Below, in pieces: positions 47,007-56,496 of a stretch of 64,000 nt of DNA. The stretch is taken from assembly GCA_963678255.2 (NCBI GenBank), contig CAXXTW010000002.1, forward strand, positions 558,001-622,000, given 5' to 3'. How positions within the stretch are numbered: the first letter of the stretch is position 1; each line of letters opens with the position of its first letter. The position numbers were made by a program, and so were the translations under genes. The DNA is from G963678255 sp963678255. Lineage in GTDB: Bacteria > Cloacimonadota > Cloacimonadia > Cloacimonadales > WRIO01. The notes under the pieces were generated by a model. The model saw only the letters and a program-made list of their open reading frames with translations. It made no database searches and was not told the DNA's origin.

Positions 47007-47773
47007 TATTCTTGATTACTTATTGGTTTATAAATAGAAGATCTTACCCATCCACTAAATCCGTTTGGTAAAGAAATCTGTGTCCACCCTTGTTCTTGTT
47101 TAACCAATTTGACAATCAATCCTTCATGAATAGTGAATAATTTTGTAAAATCTTCACCAGGACCACTGTATCCGTTGACAGTTGATGCTAAAACTACAGC
47201 TTCGTTATTATTTTCATAATGATAATAACGCATTCCACACCATATCATAATAAAGAAAGTTAGGATTACAGTATTAACCAGCAAAAACCTGATTGTAATC
47301 TCATTTTCTGAATTATTTCTAACTAACAAATGCCACATAAAAACAATCAAAATTATGAGAATAAGTAGAATCCAAGACAGCATGTTTAATGAAAGAGAGT
47401 TATAAAAAACTAGAATAATTCCAGTTAAAAAATTTTGTTGATCATAATCCTGTTTATCACGTGTAAACTTTAAAGCAAAGCTTAGATTTTTTCGAGCGAG
47501 GCGATGTGCAGAGTTATAGAGTAAAGCTTTTTTATAATAAAGTATAGCTAAACCAATTCGATTCATTTTAAAGTAACAATTCCCTATATTATAAAACAAA
47601 TCTGGATTGTGAATATTTTGTTTTTCCATTTGAGAAAAACCATCTAATGCAATATCAAATTGCTTAGTCTGATAAGCAGATATTGCTGAATTATATAAAT
47701 TTGTAGTATTCGTAGAATTTAGAATCTGAAAAACACAAATTATAAAAAGAATTAAAATAAATGTATGTTTCAT
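47006..47773 (-). CDS. batE: BatE-like TPR/SH3 membrane protein
   Basis: A 255-residue protein with an N-terminal signal or anchor segment, tetratricopeptide repeats at ~30-105 (LFYNIGNCYFKMNRIGLAILYYKKAL), two membrane segments (~120-145 and ~160-180), and a bacterial SH3 domain at the C-terminus (VNGYSGPGEDFTKLF, GWTQISLPNGFSGWV). This TPR-TM-SH3 layout is that of BatE of the Bacteroides aerotolerance (Bat) cluster. batD precedes it; batA/B/C are not in the window. The stop overlaps the murJ start. Confidence 0.8.
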   Translation of the reverse strand: MKHTFILILFIICVFQILNSTNTTNLYNSAISAYQTKQFDIALDGFSQMEKQNIHNPDLFYNIGNCYFKMNRIGLAILYYKKALLYNSAHRLARKNLSFALKFTRDKQDYDQQNFLTGIILVFYNSLSLNMLSWILLILIILIVFMWHLLVRNNSENEITIRFLLVNTVILTFFIMIWCGMRYYHYENNNEAVVLASTVNGYSGPGEDFTKLFTIHEGLIVKLVKQEQGWTQISLPNGFSGWVRSSIYKPISNQE

Positions 47774-47781
47774 TATTTTCC

Positions 47782-49548
47782 TTATTTTAAAATCTTAATT
47801 AATTGATCGACTAAACTTTTTAAATAGAAATAGTCATTTTTGAATGTTTCACTTCCGGTATCACCAGGCATATATTTTACTTGACTGCATTTATTCATAA
47901 ATTGTTCAACTTCATCTGATAAAGTTTTATTAAGAACCTTGATTTTAAAATTTTCAATGATTTCTGAATAAGTGCTACCTCTAGGAATGGATAATTTATC
48001 GCATAAAAATAATGATAATCCTTTCATTGATGAATCATAAAACTCATTTATGTGATGATGATGATAAGCATTGAAAGCTTCCTTTAAATATTTCTTTAAG
48101 ATCTTTCTAGCAGTTCTATTCCTTAAATATTCAATATTTGCAGCTAATTTATCTTGTTCCATTTTATATAAATAGTGCATAGGAACTGAAATGAAAAGTG
48201 AAATAATAATTATCCAATACCAAAGAGTTTTAAAATTAATATTATATGATTGAAAGGACATCTTTGTTTCAATAAAACCAATATCACTACCTTCTTTTTT
48301 AATCATATTCTGAGAATTATCAGAGTTTAAGACAATATTACCTTTTTCAGTTAATATTTTAATCTCTTTGGTTTGCAAAGAAATATACTGTTTTTTAATA
48401 GGGTCAAAATAAGTAAAATTTAAGGGAGGGATCACGTATAAACCTTCTTCTTGAGGGATACAGGTATATTTAAAAATTCTTTTCCCTTTTAATTCATCAT
48501 TGTTATTGTCTAAAATCACTTCTGATTCAGGATCAAGAACTTTCATTTTTGATAATGATGGGAATATTGGATTAGAGAATTGTTTTAAATTTCCTTTTCC
48601 ATTAACAATCAAAGAATAAGTAAAAGATTCACCCGCTTTAAGCTTTTGTAAATTGATACTTGAATTAACACTAAATTGTCCAATAGCACCAGTAAATGAA
48701 GGATTTGAATTATCAGGTAACTCAAGGGCATTGATTATTTGTTCCTGAGTAGTCAGCCTAATTCTTTTATTAATACCCCAACTAAAAAGAGAACTTGAGG
48801 GCACATTAATATCCACATCAAAAACAAAAGAAGGAATAGATAGTCTTCCTGATCTAGTAGGTGTAAGAGAAAGTGTACTTAAATCGATAGCTAGATACTT
48901 TCTTCCATTATAATTTGTAACATATCCTTTTTGATCCTGTTCTTTTTGTAAATCTTCTTTCCAAAAAGAGCTAAAATTTGGTTCTGTGACGTAGGAATAA
49001 TTCTGAGGTTGAAAAACAGAGTAGAGAATATATTTAACTATAAATGGTTCATTTTTATATACTTGACTTTTGCTAATAAAAACTTTTATAAATACATCAT
49101 CTTTAGAAATTGTGGATTCTTTTTTATATTGGAAATTATTCGTATTGGTTTTTGATTGTCCTTTAACGACATTAATCATCAAACTATTTGTTTTATAAGA
49201 TTTGCCAGCTATTTTAACATTTATGGGGGGGATAGTAAAAGAACCGATTTTAGTTGGTTGAAGAGTATATGTAAAACTTAATTTTTTTGAAGAAGTTAAT
49301 TTTCCTTGAATTATAGTAACAGTTTCGTTTTCTCCTGTATATAAACCAATATTTTTAAAAGGCAAATTTGGTAAAATTGGTTGTTCGACATTTCGATCAT
49401 TTAAGCCAGATATTTCAATAGTAAGAGTAAAAGGTTCTTCCAAAGATACAGAATTTTTATCTAAATAGACATTTAAGTCAATTTCATCTGCAAACACAAG
49501 GTTTACAGATGAAATTAAAAACAGTAAAACAAGAATTTTTTTAATCAT
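47782..49548 (-). CDS. batD: BatD-family protein
   Basis: A 588-residue protein with a signal peptide (~1-20). A long beta-rich periplasmic region begins IDLNVYLDKNSVSLEEPFTLTIEISG, with GSFTIPPINVKIAGKSYKT, both BatD hallmarks. There is a membrane span near 435-455 and a charged cytoplasmic tail of ~130 residues. BatD works with the MoxR/BatA/BatB set, possibly in envelope integrity; here only batD and batE are seen. It lies 29 bases below bamA and 8 bases above batE, forming the operon bamA / batD / batE / murJ / uvrC. Confidence 0.85.
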   Translation of the reverse strand: MIKKILVLLFLISSVNLVFADEIDLNVYLDKNSVSLEEPFTLTIEISGLNDRNVEQPILPNLPFKNIGLYTGENETVTIIQGKLTSSKKLSFTYTLQPTKIGSFTIPPINVKIAGKSYKTNSLMINVVKGQSKTNTNNFQYKKESTISKDDVFIKVFISKSQVYKNEPFIVKYILYSVFQPQNYSYVTEPNFSSFWKEDLQKEQDQKGYVTNYNGRKYLAIDLSTLSLTPTRSGRLSIPSFVFDVDINVPSSSLFSWGINKRIRLTTQEQIINALELPDNSNPSFTGAIGQFSVNSSINLQKLKAGESFTYSLIVNGKGNLKQFSNPIFPSLSKMKVLDPESEVILDNNNDELKGKRIFKYTCIPQEEGLYVIPPLNFTYFDPIKKQYISLQTKEIKILTEKGNIVLNSDNSQNMIKKEGSDIGFIETKMSFQSYNINFKTLWYWIIIISLFISVPMHYLYKMEQDKLAANIEYLRNRTARKILKKYLKEAFNAYHHHHINEFYDSSMKGLSLFLCDKLSIPRGSTYSEIIENFKIKVLNKTLSDEVEQFMNKCSQVKYMPGDTGSETFKNDYFYLKSLVDQLIKILK

Positions 49549-49577
49549 AACTTCCTCTGCTAAAAATGATTAAGGCA

Positions 49578-51812
49578 TTAGAAGTTTGTACCAAACTGGA
49601 AGTGAGGTTCCCAAGTTTTTTCTTCAAAATTATAAGCATAATCAAACCCGATTAAACCAAATGGAGTTCGAATTCGAGTACCTAAACCAGAACCTTTTTT
49701 TAGATCCCAGAAATTAAAGGATTCAAATTTATTATAACAATTGCCTGCATCCAAGAATAAAAGACCCACAATTTGATCAGATGAAATAGGAACTGTGTAC
49801 TCTGTAGAGAATAATACTTCTCTTTTTCCACCATCAACAGGACCTATTGAACGTTCTCCATATCCTCTTAATCCATCAGTACCTACACCACCTAAATAAA
49901 AACGTTCATCAGGTGGAACATCTTTTCCTGAACCACCATATTCAGTAACATAACCGATACGCCATTTAGTTCTTAATACCAATTTCCAGAAAGTTTGTGT
50001 GTACCAGCTTACTTCAGCGATTTGTTTAAAATAATTAAAGTCACCCCCAAAAGGTCCACCAGCTAATTCAGTAAATAAGGCAAATTTAGATCCAGAACTA
50101 GGATAAAAAACATTGTCACGACTATCACGTGAAATAGTAAAATTAACTGAACTTGTATTTTGCCATCCTGTTGAATCTAATTCAGCTAAACTACTTGAAT
50201 AAGTATCATTATAATCAATAATATTATATTTTTTTGAGTACAAGGAATATTTTCCAATAATTCGAGTATAATCAATGAACTTTAAAGGATAACCTAGAGA
50301 AACTCCCCCACCGTTAGTATAAATCTGATAGTTGAAGCTATCCCAATCTTTACGAGTATGATAAAGATTAAAACCTGTTAAAACTTGAGTGTCATAAAAG
50401 TATGGATTAGTAAAATCAAATTCAATGTTTTGAATACTACCACCAAACTCCCATTTTAAACTACCCTGCCAATAATTACCAAGAATATTATTATGAGCAA
50501 GACTAAACTGACCTATAACCCCATCGCGACTATTGTATCCAACGCCACCATTAGCTTGACCAGAGGTTTTATCAGTAACATTAAGATAGAGATCAATATC
50601 TCCTTCTTTATTAATAGGCTGATAATCAAGTTTCATGTCGGGTTCAAAAAATCCCATATTATAAACATTTTGTTGACTTTTAATAATTAAACTTTGACGA
50701 AAATAATCACCAGGTGCTATATCTAATTGTCTTCTTATGATTTTTTCTTTAGTTTTTCGGTTACCTGTGATAAAAACTTTATGAACTCTGGCTCTGTTGT
50801 TTTCTTCGATATGTAAAACCACATTAACTTTATTCCCCATTTTTTCAATTTCAGGATTGAAGCTGGCATAAATGTATCCTTCTTCGTAATAAAGAGAAGA
50901 TATTTTGGCTAATTGCTTGTTAAATTTCTCCATATCAAATATTTCATCAGTTTTAAAAGTAAAATTTTTCATTAAGTTTTCTGTTGTAAAGCGTTCATTT
51001 CCTTCAATAACAACAGATCCAAAATAGTATTTCGTACCTTCTTCAATTTGGATATTAATCTCATAATATCTATGATTAACGATATTTTTATCAGAACTGA
51101 CGATTCTGGCATCCATATATCCTAGTTTTTTATAATAATTTATAATTTCATTTAAATCTTCATCAAATTTTTCATCTTCAAAACTACCAGATCTAAACCA
51201 TCCTTTAGTTTTAGTTTTCATTTTTGATAAGAGTTTTTTATTAGGAATTTGTTCATTTCCGCTTAACAAAATCTTTTTAACAACAATTTTCTTACCTTCA
51301 GAGATTTTTACGTTAATTTCGGCTTCATTATTTTCACTAATTTTTACATCATAATCAAGAGCAACCTGAGTATAACCTTTAGTTTTGTATTCATTTAGAA
51401 TTTTTCTAGTGTTTTCAGACTGTATGATCTCAGACCAATAACTCCCAAGACGTAAAATTCCAGCTTGTTCAATTTTATCTTTTGAGATAACTTTAGAGCC
51501 AGAATACTTAAATTTTTTTATGACAGGAAGTTCTTTGATAATGATTGATAATAAGACACCCTTTTCAATTTGATTGTCATTGATTTCGATATCTTCAAAA
51601 ACATTTAATTTATACAAAGATTTTATTGCTTCCGAAGCTTTATCCTGATCATAAAAGTCACCAATTTTTAAGCCAATTGAAGACATGATCAAATCATTGG
51701 AAATATGTGTATTTCCTGAGACTGTAATATTTAAAATCACTTTGTTCTGAGCTGATAAGAAACTGATTATAAAAAGCATAATCAGCAATAAATAGATGCG
51801 GGTATATCGCAT
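49578..51812 (-). CDS. bamA: Outer-membrane assembly factor BamA (Omp85)
   Basis: A 744-residue Omp85 protein. After a signal peptide (~1-21) come about five POTRA domains, e.g. VSGNTHISNDLIMSSIGLKIGD and VEGNERFTTENLMKNFTFKTDE. The C-terminal 16-strand barrel has FYLGGVGTDGLRGYGERSIGP, the conserved loop-6 (VRGY-like) motif appearing as LRGYGE, and LLFLDAGN. It ends with Phe (HFQFGTNF), as required for barrel recognition. It inserts beta-barrel proteins into the outer membrane and is firm evidence for a diderm cell. GGAGG precedes the ATG. Confidence 0.95.
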   Translation of the reverse strand: MRYTRIYLLLIMLFIISFLSAQNKVILNITVSGNTHISNDLIMSSIGLKIGDFYDQDKASEAIKSLYKLNVFEDIEINDNQIEKGVLLSIIIKELPVIKKFKYSGSKVISKDKIEQAGILRLGSYWSEIIQSENTRKILNEYKTKGYTQVALDYDVKISENNEAEINVKISEGKKIVVKKILLSGNEQIPNKKLLSKMKTKTKGWFRSGSFEDEKFDEDLNEIINYYKKLGYMDARIVSSDKNIVNHRYYEINIQIEEGTKYYFGSVVIEGNERFTTENLMKNFTFKTDEIFDMEKFNKQLAKISSLYYEEGYIYASFNPEIEKMGNKVNVVLHIEENNRARVHKVFITGNRKTKEKIIRRQLDIAPGDYFRQSLIIKSQQNVYNMGFFEPDMKLDYQPINKEGDIDLYLNVTDKTSGQANGGVGYNSRDGVIGQFSLAHNNILGNYWQGSLKWEFGGSIQNIEFDFTNPYFYDTQVLTGFNLYHTRKDWDSFNYQIYTNGGGVSLGYPLKFIDYTRIIGKYSLYSKKYNIIDYNDTYSSSLAELDSTGWQNTSSVNFTISRDSRDNVFYPSSGSKFALFTELAGGPFGGDFNYFKQIAEVSWYTQTFWKLVLRTKWRIGYVTEYGGSGKDVPPDERFYLGGVGTDGLRGYGERSIGPVDGGKREVLFSTEYTVPISSDQIVGLLFLDAGNCYNKFESFNFWDLKKGSGLGTRIRTPFGLIGFDYAYNFEEKTWEPHFQFGTNF

Positions 51813-51930
51813 TTAACCTCCATACTAGGTTTCTGATTCCAAAATAATAAATTTGAAATCAAAGTAAAGTAAAATCTTTGTGATCGTACAAATGATTGTA
51901 AAGATGAGTTCATAATTCACAGAATCTTAA

Positions 51931-52482
51931 TCAATAACCCTTTATTGTTAATGGGATTAAACGCTCATGAACAATTCTGTAATGAGGATGATAAGAATTT
52001 TTATAAATTTCAGAATGATGACACAAAAATCTATTTTTTTTCATTATTTCGTTTAAATATTCCATTTCTTTTTCAAATTCATTAAAGATCATTTTTTCTT
52101 GTTTTATAACTTCCAGAACAAGATCCCATTCATTATAAAATTCAGATTCAGAAGTTATGCAAATGACATTGGAACTTTCAATAAACCATCTGAAAAGTTC
52201 ATCAACAGGAATTAATCCATACTTAACCAAAGATAGATTGATTCTATAAAAATCATTAAAATATAAACAAGGTTGAATTGATATCTGATCAAATACTTCT
52301 GAATTATTCAATTCTTCTAAATAGTATTTATATGCCACATCAATATTTTGTATATTATGACCCGGACCAAAAGCACTTTGGGATAACAATTTAAATAAAT
52401 CAGTTAATTGAGCTTTAGGATGATACTGAAGCTCAAGGTTAATTTCAGATTTTAATAATTGAATTCTATCTTTTAAAGACAT
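51931..52482 (-). CDS. Conserved protein of unknown function
   Basis: A 183-residue soluble protein without signal peptide. It contains LLSQSAFGPGHNI near residue 50, LYFNDFYRINLSL near 88, and a C-terminal HHSEIYKNSYHPHYRIVHERL. The GxGH and HHS...Y..PHYR elements look like a conserved family seen in other anaerobes, for which I know no function. The two His clusters could bind a metal; that is inference. It overlaps the amidohydrolase end by 17 bases and is probably cotranscribed with it. Confidence 0.7.
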   Translation of the reverse strand: MSLKDRIQLLKSEINLELQYHPKAQLTDLFKLLSQSAFGPGHNIQNIDVAYKYYLEELNNSEVFDQISIQPCLYFNDFYRINLSLVKYGLIPVDELFRWFIESSNVICITSESEFYNEWDLVLEVIKQEKMIFNEFEKEMEYLNEIMKKNRFLCHHSEIYKNSYHPHYRIVHERLIPLTIKGY

Positions 52483-53944
52483 TTTTCCCTTTGTAATAAA
52501 CCTGATCTACCAATATGTTATCGATGCTTTCAGAGTTAAAGATATCTTCATTTAGACAGACAAAATCAGCAAAATATCCCTTTTTCAAAATCCCTTTAGT
52601 TTTTTCTTCAAAAGATAAACAAGAGGCATTTGAAGTAAAAAGTTTTATCGCTTCAAAAACGGATAATCTTTCAGGTTTATAATGAATATTTACACTTGCG
52701 TGAATACCTTTCAAAGGATTCAATTCAGTGATATACCAATCAGAGCCACCAGTAACCAAAATATTTTTATCAATTAGTGATTTTAAACGAGTTGTTCTTT
52801 TTGTCCTTTCTGCTCCTAATACTTTAGAATAATAACCATCAGGGCCACCCCATAAACGATCAAACATTGGTTGCATTACAGCAGAAATATTTAAAGAAGC
52901 CATCTTTTCTATCTGTTCTTCATTTAATAATTCACAATGAATTATTTGGTGTCTCAGATCTTTAAAAACGGTATTTTGAGCTTTCTCAATAGCAGAAATC
53001 AGCTGTTCAATGGCAAAATCTCCAATGCAATGAACTCCTGTCTGCAGGTCATTCAGATGAGCATTAAGTATAAATTGATCCCAAAATTCCTGACTCTGGT
53101 AAGGTACACCATAATTATTAGGTTGGTCATAATATGGTTCAAACAAGGCAGCTGTATGAGATCCAAAGGATCCATCAGCAAGGATGCATCCACCAATTCG
53201 TTTAGAACCAATATTTAATGCTTGATCTATATTGAATGATTGAGGATAAGGAATGATATTAATTGGAAAAGAATCCAAATTATTAAAGATTAAAGGAAAA
53301 TGCAAATAGCTATTCTGAGCATCACCTATCATTGTATGAATACCTGTTAAGCCATTTTGCATAGCAATCTGACAAGCATTCTGATAACTATCGATAATCG
53401 CCTGATTATCTAGATTTTGATGAAACCAATGAGCGACATGATCGTTAGCATACCCTTTAAGCACAGATTTTGGATCTTCTGCAAGTTTTTTTTCAAAGCC
53501 AATACATTCACAAGCTTTTTTATTAATTGCACAGGAATGCCCATCAATTCTTCTTAATAATAAAGGGTATTGAGGTATGGTCTTTGATAATTCTTCGTAG
53601 TTTGGAAATCTCTTTTCTTTGATATTATTTTCATCATATTGCCATGCAAAAATCATCCCTGATATTGGTTGAGCATGAGCTAACAAATCAAGAACGTCTT
53701 TAATAGTTTCAGCTTTAGACAAATCAACACCTTTATTGTATAGCCCACCTTCAAAAGAATGAGTATGTGTATCAGTAAAACCTGGCAGAACGCAGGCTTC
53801 TTTCAAATCTATCCTTTCACAATCGAAGGAAGGTATCTCCTGATAAAGGTCTAATATCTTATCATTTTCAACAAGCATAGCATTATATATTTCAATTTGT
53901 GCTTCCAAAGCATAGAATTTTGCGTTATAGAAGAGTTTTTTCAT
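52466..53944 (-). CDS. Amidohydrolase (YtcJ/Amidohydro_3-like)
   Basis: A 492-residue metal-dependent hydrolase. After an N-terminal beta-sandwich strand comes LPGFTDTHTHSFEGG, giving the HxH metal motif. Later motifs are RIDGHSCAINKKA, GGCILADGSFGSHTAAL, GVHCIGDFAIEQ, HQIIHCELL and TGGSDWYI, all typical of YtcJ-like enzymes that cleave amides or act on hydantoin-like substrates. There is no signal peptide. Substrate unknown. The start overlaps the maf stop by four bases. Confidence 0.88.
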   Translation of the reverse strand: MKKLFYNAKFYALEAQIEIYNAMLVENDKILDLYQEIPSFDCERIDLKEACVLPGFTDTHTHSFEGGLYNKGVDLSKAETIKDVLDLLAHAQPISGMIFAWQYDENNIKEKRFPNYEELSKTIPQYPLLLRRIDGHSCAINKKACECIGFEKKLAEDPKSVLKGYANDHVAHWFHQNLDNQAIIDSYQNACQIAMQNGLTGIHTMIGDAQNSYLHFPLIFNNLDSFPINIIPYPQSFNIDQALNIGSKRIGGCILADGSFGSHTAALFEPYYDQPNNYGVPYQSQEFWDQFILNAHLNDLQTGVHCIGDFAIEQLISAIEKAQNTVFKDLRHQIIHCELLNEEQIEKMASLNISAVMQPMFDRLWGGPDGYYSKVLGAERTKRTTRLKSLIDKNILVTGGSDWYITELNPLKGIHASVNIHYKPERLSVFEAIKLFTSNASCLSFEEKTKGILKKGYFADFVCLNEDIFNSESIDNILVDQVYYKGKNVFKR

Positions 53945-54543
53945 TCCTGACCTTTCAATTTAATATTTTGAAGCATATTATAAAAAAGATTAATAGGGAA
54001 GCCCATAACATTAAAATAACATCCATTAATTTTACTGACAAATTGACAACCAAAACCCTGAATACCATATGCACCTGCTTTATCAATAGGCTCTTGAGTC
54101 ATAATATACTCTTTAATTTCTTTTTCAGACAATTCTTTAAAAGTTACATAGGTTTTTTCTACATCTGAGATATAGTTTTGTTTATAAAAAATAGTAACTC
54201 CAGTATATACTTGATGAGTCTTCCCTGAAAGATGTCGAAGAAATTTTTCTGCTTCTTCTTCATCATAAGGTTTACCTAAGATCTTTTTATCATGATAGAC
54301 AATTGTATCAGCCGCAATAACTATGCAATCATGATCCATTCGAGAAACAATCTCTTTACACTTTTTTGAAGATTGCGTTAAAACAAACTTTCTAGGATTA
54401 GAGTGATCTTGGGGAAAAACACTTTCATCAACATCAGCAGATACTTGAATATATTTTAAACCCATAAGTTTGAATAATTCTTTACGCCTAGGAGAGGCAG
54501 AAGCTAAAACAATTTTTTTTCCTTTTAACAAATTATGTATCAT
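53941..54543 (-). CDS. maf: Maf-family nucleotide pyrophosphatase
   Basis: A 200-residue Maf/HAM1-fold protein: VLASASPRRKELFKLMGL at the N-terminus, the VDESVFP segment, IAADTIVYHDKKILGKP and KTHQVYTGVTI. Maf proteins hydrolyse non-canonical or canonical nucleoside triphosphates (dTTP/UTP in many cases), preventing misincorporation. It is first of the maf / amidohydrolase / unknown-protein unit and begins just below the pckA terminator. Confidence 0.95.
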   Translation of the reverse strand: MIHNLLKGKKIVLASASPRRKELFKLMGLKYIQVSADVDESVFPQDHSNPRKFVLTQSSKKCKEIVSRMDHDCIVIAADTIVYHDKKILGKPYDEEEAEKFLRHLSGKTHQVYTGVTIFYKQNYISDVEKTYVTFKELSEKEIKEYIMTQEPIDKAGAYGIQGFGCQFVSKINGCYFNVMGFPINLFYNMLQNIKLKGQE

Positions 54544-54554
54544 TTTTTCCTCAG

Positions 54555-54587
54555 AAAAAAGAAGCGCTCAAAAGAGCGCTTCTTTTA
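54555..54587. terminator. Strong terminator after pckA
   Basis: GAAGCGCTC (54561-54569) pairs with GAGCGCTTC (54574-54582) around AAAA, with A and T runs on either side. Confidence 0.92.
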
Positions 54588-54593
54588 GTAATC

Positions 54594-56321
54594 TTATAAA
54601 TTTATCTGTAATGAATTTATTAGTTTTACTAACAAATCAGGTTTTGTTGCGACATCAGACCCCTTAATAAAATCAATTCTTTGCTGAAATCTGTTTTTTA
54701 ATAATTCTTTATATTCATGAGAATTTTCAACATTTTCAGGATTATACTTTTCATAAAAACCTGGAAGAATTTTCTCAATACTGTTTTTTGTTGGAATCAT
54801 AGCCCCAGGAAGCAAATCCCAATCTTCCCATTCAATACTATCAGTTAAAATCCCAGTTTGGATAGTTAAAGATGTTTGTAAAGCAATCGAGTTTAATTCA
54901 GAATCTGACTTATTCCAAAAACCTTGTGAATTAAAAGAATAAAATTCAGCATCATTTTCAGCAATACTTAAAAAGGCTTCAACATCTTTCCACAATTCAT
55001 AAACTCTGAAAGGGTTAGCAAAAGGTTCAAAAGCAAGTTTTTTAAGTTCTTCAGCAGTCACATTTTCTGCTTTATTTCGTTTGGTTATCAAAGCAGCACC
55101 CATAGCAACGGCTAGATATTTATCATTAAATTTAATTACAGGTGGCAAAACTGTATCCTTCATCAACCAACACAATGCTTTAGGAAAACTGCATTTATTC
55201 ACCCAGTCGCCCAACATATCCCGATCAAGTAAAGCTCTTCCATTGGATTGTCTTATATCTTCACCCACAGGCATTTTTTTACCATCAATTTCAATAATAG
55301 AATGATTCATTAAAGATAATGCATATTTCCAATCAGGATGACCAACAGGTCTGGAATCGGTTTTATCAAAGAGAGTTGGTTCCCAACAACGGCAATTTTT
55401 TTCTTCAATATTAATTTGAAAAGCATCGTCGTGTAAAACGACTTTTTTAACCCCAGCAGGCAGAGTTCCTCCATTATCATGAGAGTTGGTATGAGAAGAT
55501 TTCCCTGTACCAGATAAACCAAAGAAAGCAATAGAACGTTTTCCTAAAGAATTAAAAGGAGTTTGACACTCATTAAAATCAATTTCTTTTATACCACCAT
55601 GACAAGCAGCCATTCCTAAATGAATTCCGGAAGTCCAACCTAAAGTAAGAGTTCCTTTTTTCCTTTCACCAAAATAGCGCATCCCAAAATTAAAGATCAC
55701 ATTATGAACTTCATCAACTAAAGCAAGCTGAGTTGAGCCAACTTTATTATAGAAAGTATCTTCACAAGTCCATTCATTAAAAGCTACTAAAATGATATCA
55801 AGAATTGGAATTTGAGGGCTGGAATTATAATCATTTTCTATTAATTCAAAAGGTGTAAAGTTGCATAACCAATTAAAAACATTTGCAACATCAGATTCTG
55901 TGGTGACAAAAGTTGCTTTAATCATTAAATCTTTGTCCATTCCTAAAACAGCTTCAGCTTTTATCAAAGGATAATGTTCCATTTGAAAGATAGCTTCTCT
56001 GACATCACCTTCAATTTTATCCTTATCAGCCGTGTTTAATTTTGAAAAAAATCTTCTGGCTTTAGCTGTTCGACCGATAATACTTCCATGGCAATCATTA
56101 AGTACTTTTGAGCCTTCTGGAAGCCCAACAAGTTTTGCAAAAGCAGGATATATTTCTAGATCCGTTTCACTGACTCCTGGTTGTTTTTTTGCCATTTCAT
56201 ACGCTTCTGCAGTGGTTATCTTACGAACTTTGGAATTGTTCATAATAGTTTCAGCCATAGCTCTAACTGTGGACATTTCTTTCAAATTTTTAAAATAACG
56301 GCTGCTTGGAATGCTTGCCAT
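54594..56321 (-). CDS. pckA: Phosphoenolpyruvate carboxykinase, ATP-type
   Basis: A 575-residue PEPCK interconverting oxaloacetate and phosphoenolpyruvate. Motifs include the ATP-type P-loop GLSGTGKSSHTNSHD, the kinase-2 metal motif HDDAFQIN, and GEDIRQSNGRALLDRDMLG in the C-terminal lobe. The protein is slightly longer than the E. coli enzyme. ATG 56321 follows GGAGG; the ATG at 56333 overlaps that site. In an amino-acid fermenter it may run toward oxaloacetate for fumarate reduction or toward gluconeogenesis. Confidence 0.88.
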   Translation of the reverse strand: MASIPSSRYFKNLKEMSTVRAMAETIMNNSKVRKITTAEAYEMAKKQPGVSETDLEIYPAFAKLVGLPEGSKVLNDCHGSIIGRTAKARRFFSKLNTADKDKIEGDVREAIFQMEHYPLIKAEAVLGMDKDLMIKATFVTTESDVANVFNWLCNFTPFELIENDYNSSPQIPILDIILVAFNEWTCEDTFYNKVGSTQLALVDEVHNVIFNFGMRYFGERKKGTLTLGWTSGIHLGMAACHGGIKEIDFNECQTPFNSLGKRSIAFFGLSGTGKSSHTNSHDNGGTLPAGVKKVVLHDDAFQINIEEKNCRCWEPTLFDKTDSRPVGHPDWKYALSLMNHSIIEIDGKKMPVGEDIRQSNGRALLDRDMLGDWVNKCSFPKALCWLMKDTVLPPVIKFNDKYLAVAMGAALITKRNKAENVTAEELKKLAFEPFANPFRVYELWKDVEAFLSIAENDAEFYSFNSQGFWNKSDSELNSIALQTSLTIQTGILTDSIEWEDWDLLPGAMIPTKNSIEKILPGFYEKYNPENVENSHEYKELLKNRFQQRIDFIKGSDVATKPDLLVKLINSLQINL

Positions 56322-56449
56322 TTTTACCTCCATCTCTCTTTAACTTTATTTTTTTTAGAGAACTCTCAAATTCATAAAATTGAGAAAAAAAAATCACTCC
56401 ACCTAAGTGAAGCATTTTTCCGAAGATCAAATTATTAATACAGATTCAA

Positions 56450-56478
56450 TTTTTAAAACTCTGTGTATTTTTTGTCAA
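56450..56478 (-). promoter_or_regulatory. Sigma-70-type promoter of pckA
   Basis: On the minus strand TTGACA (56478-56473), a 17-base spacer and TAAAAA (56455-56450). The leader to pckA would be about 120 bases. It lies just past the end of the hybrid kinase gene, so pckA has its own promoter. Confidence 0.6.
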
Positions 56479-56496
56479 GATTTATTGTAAAATATT

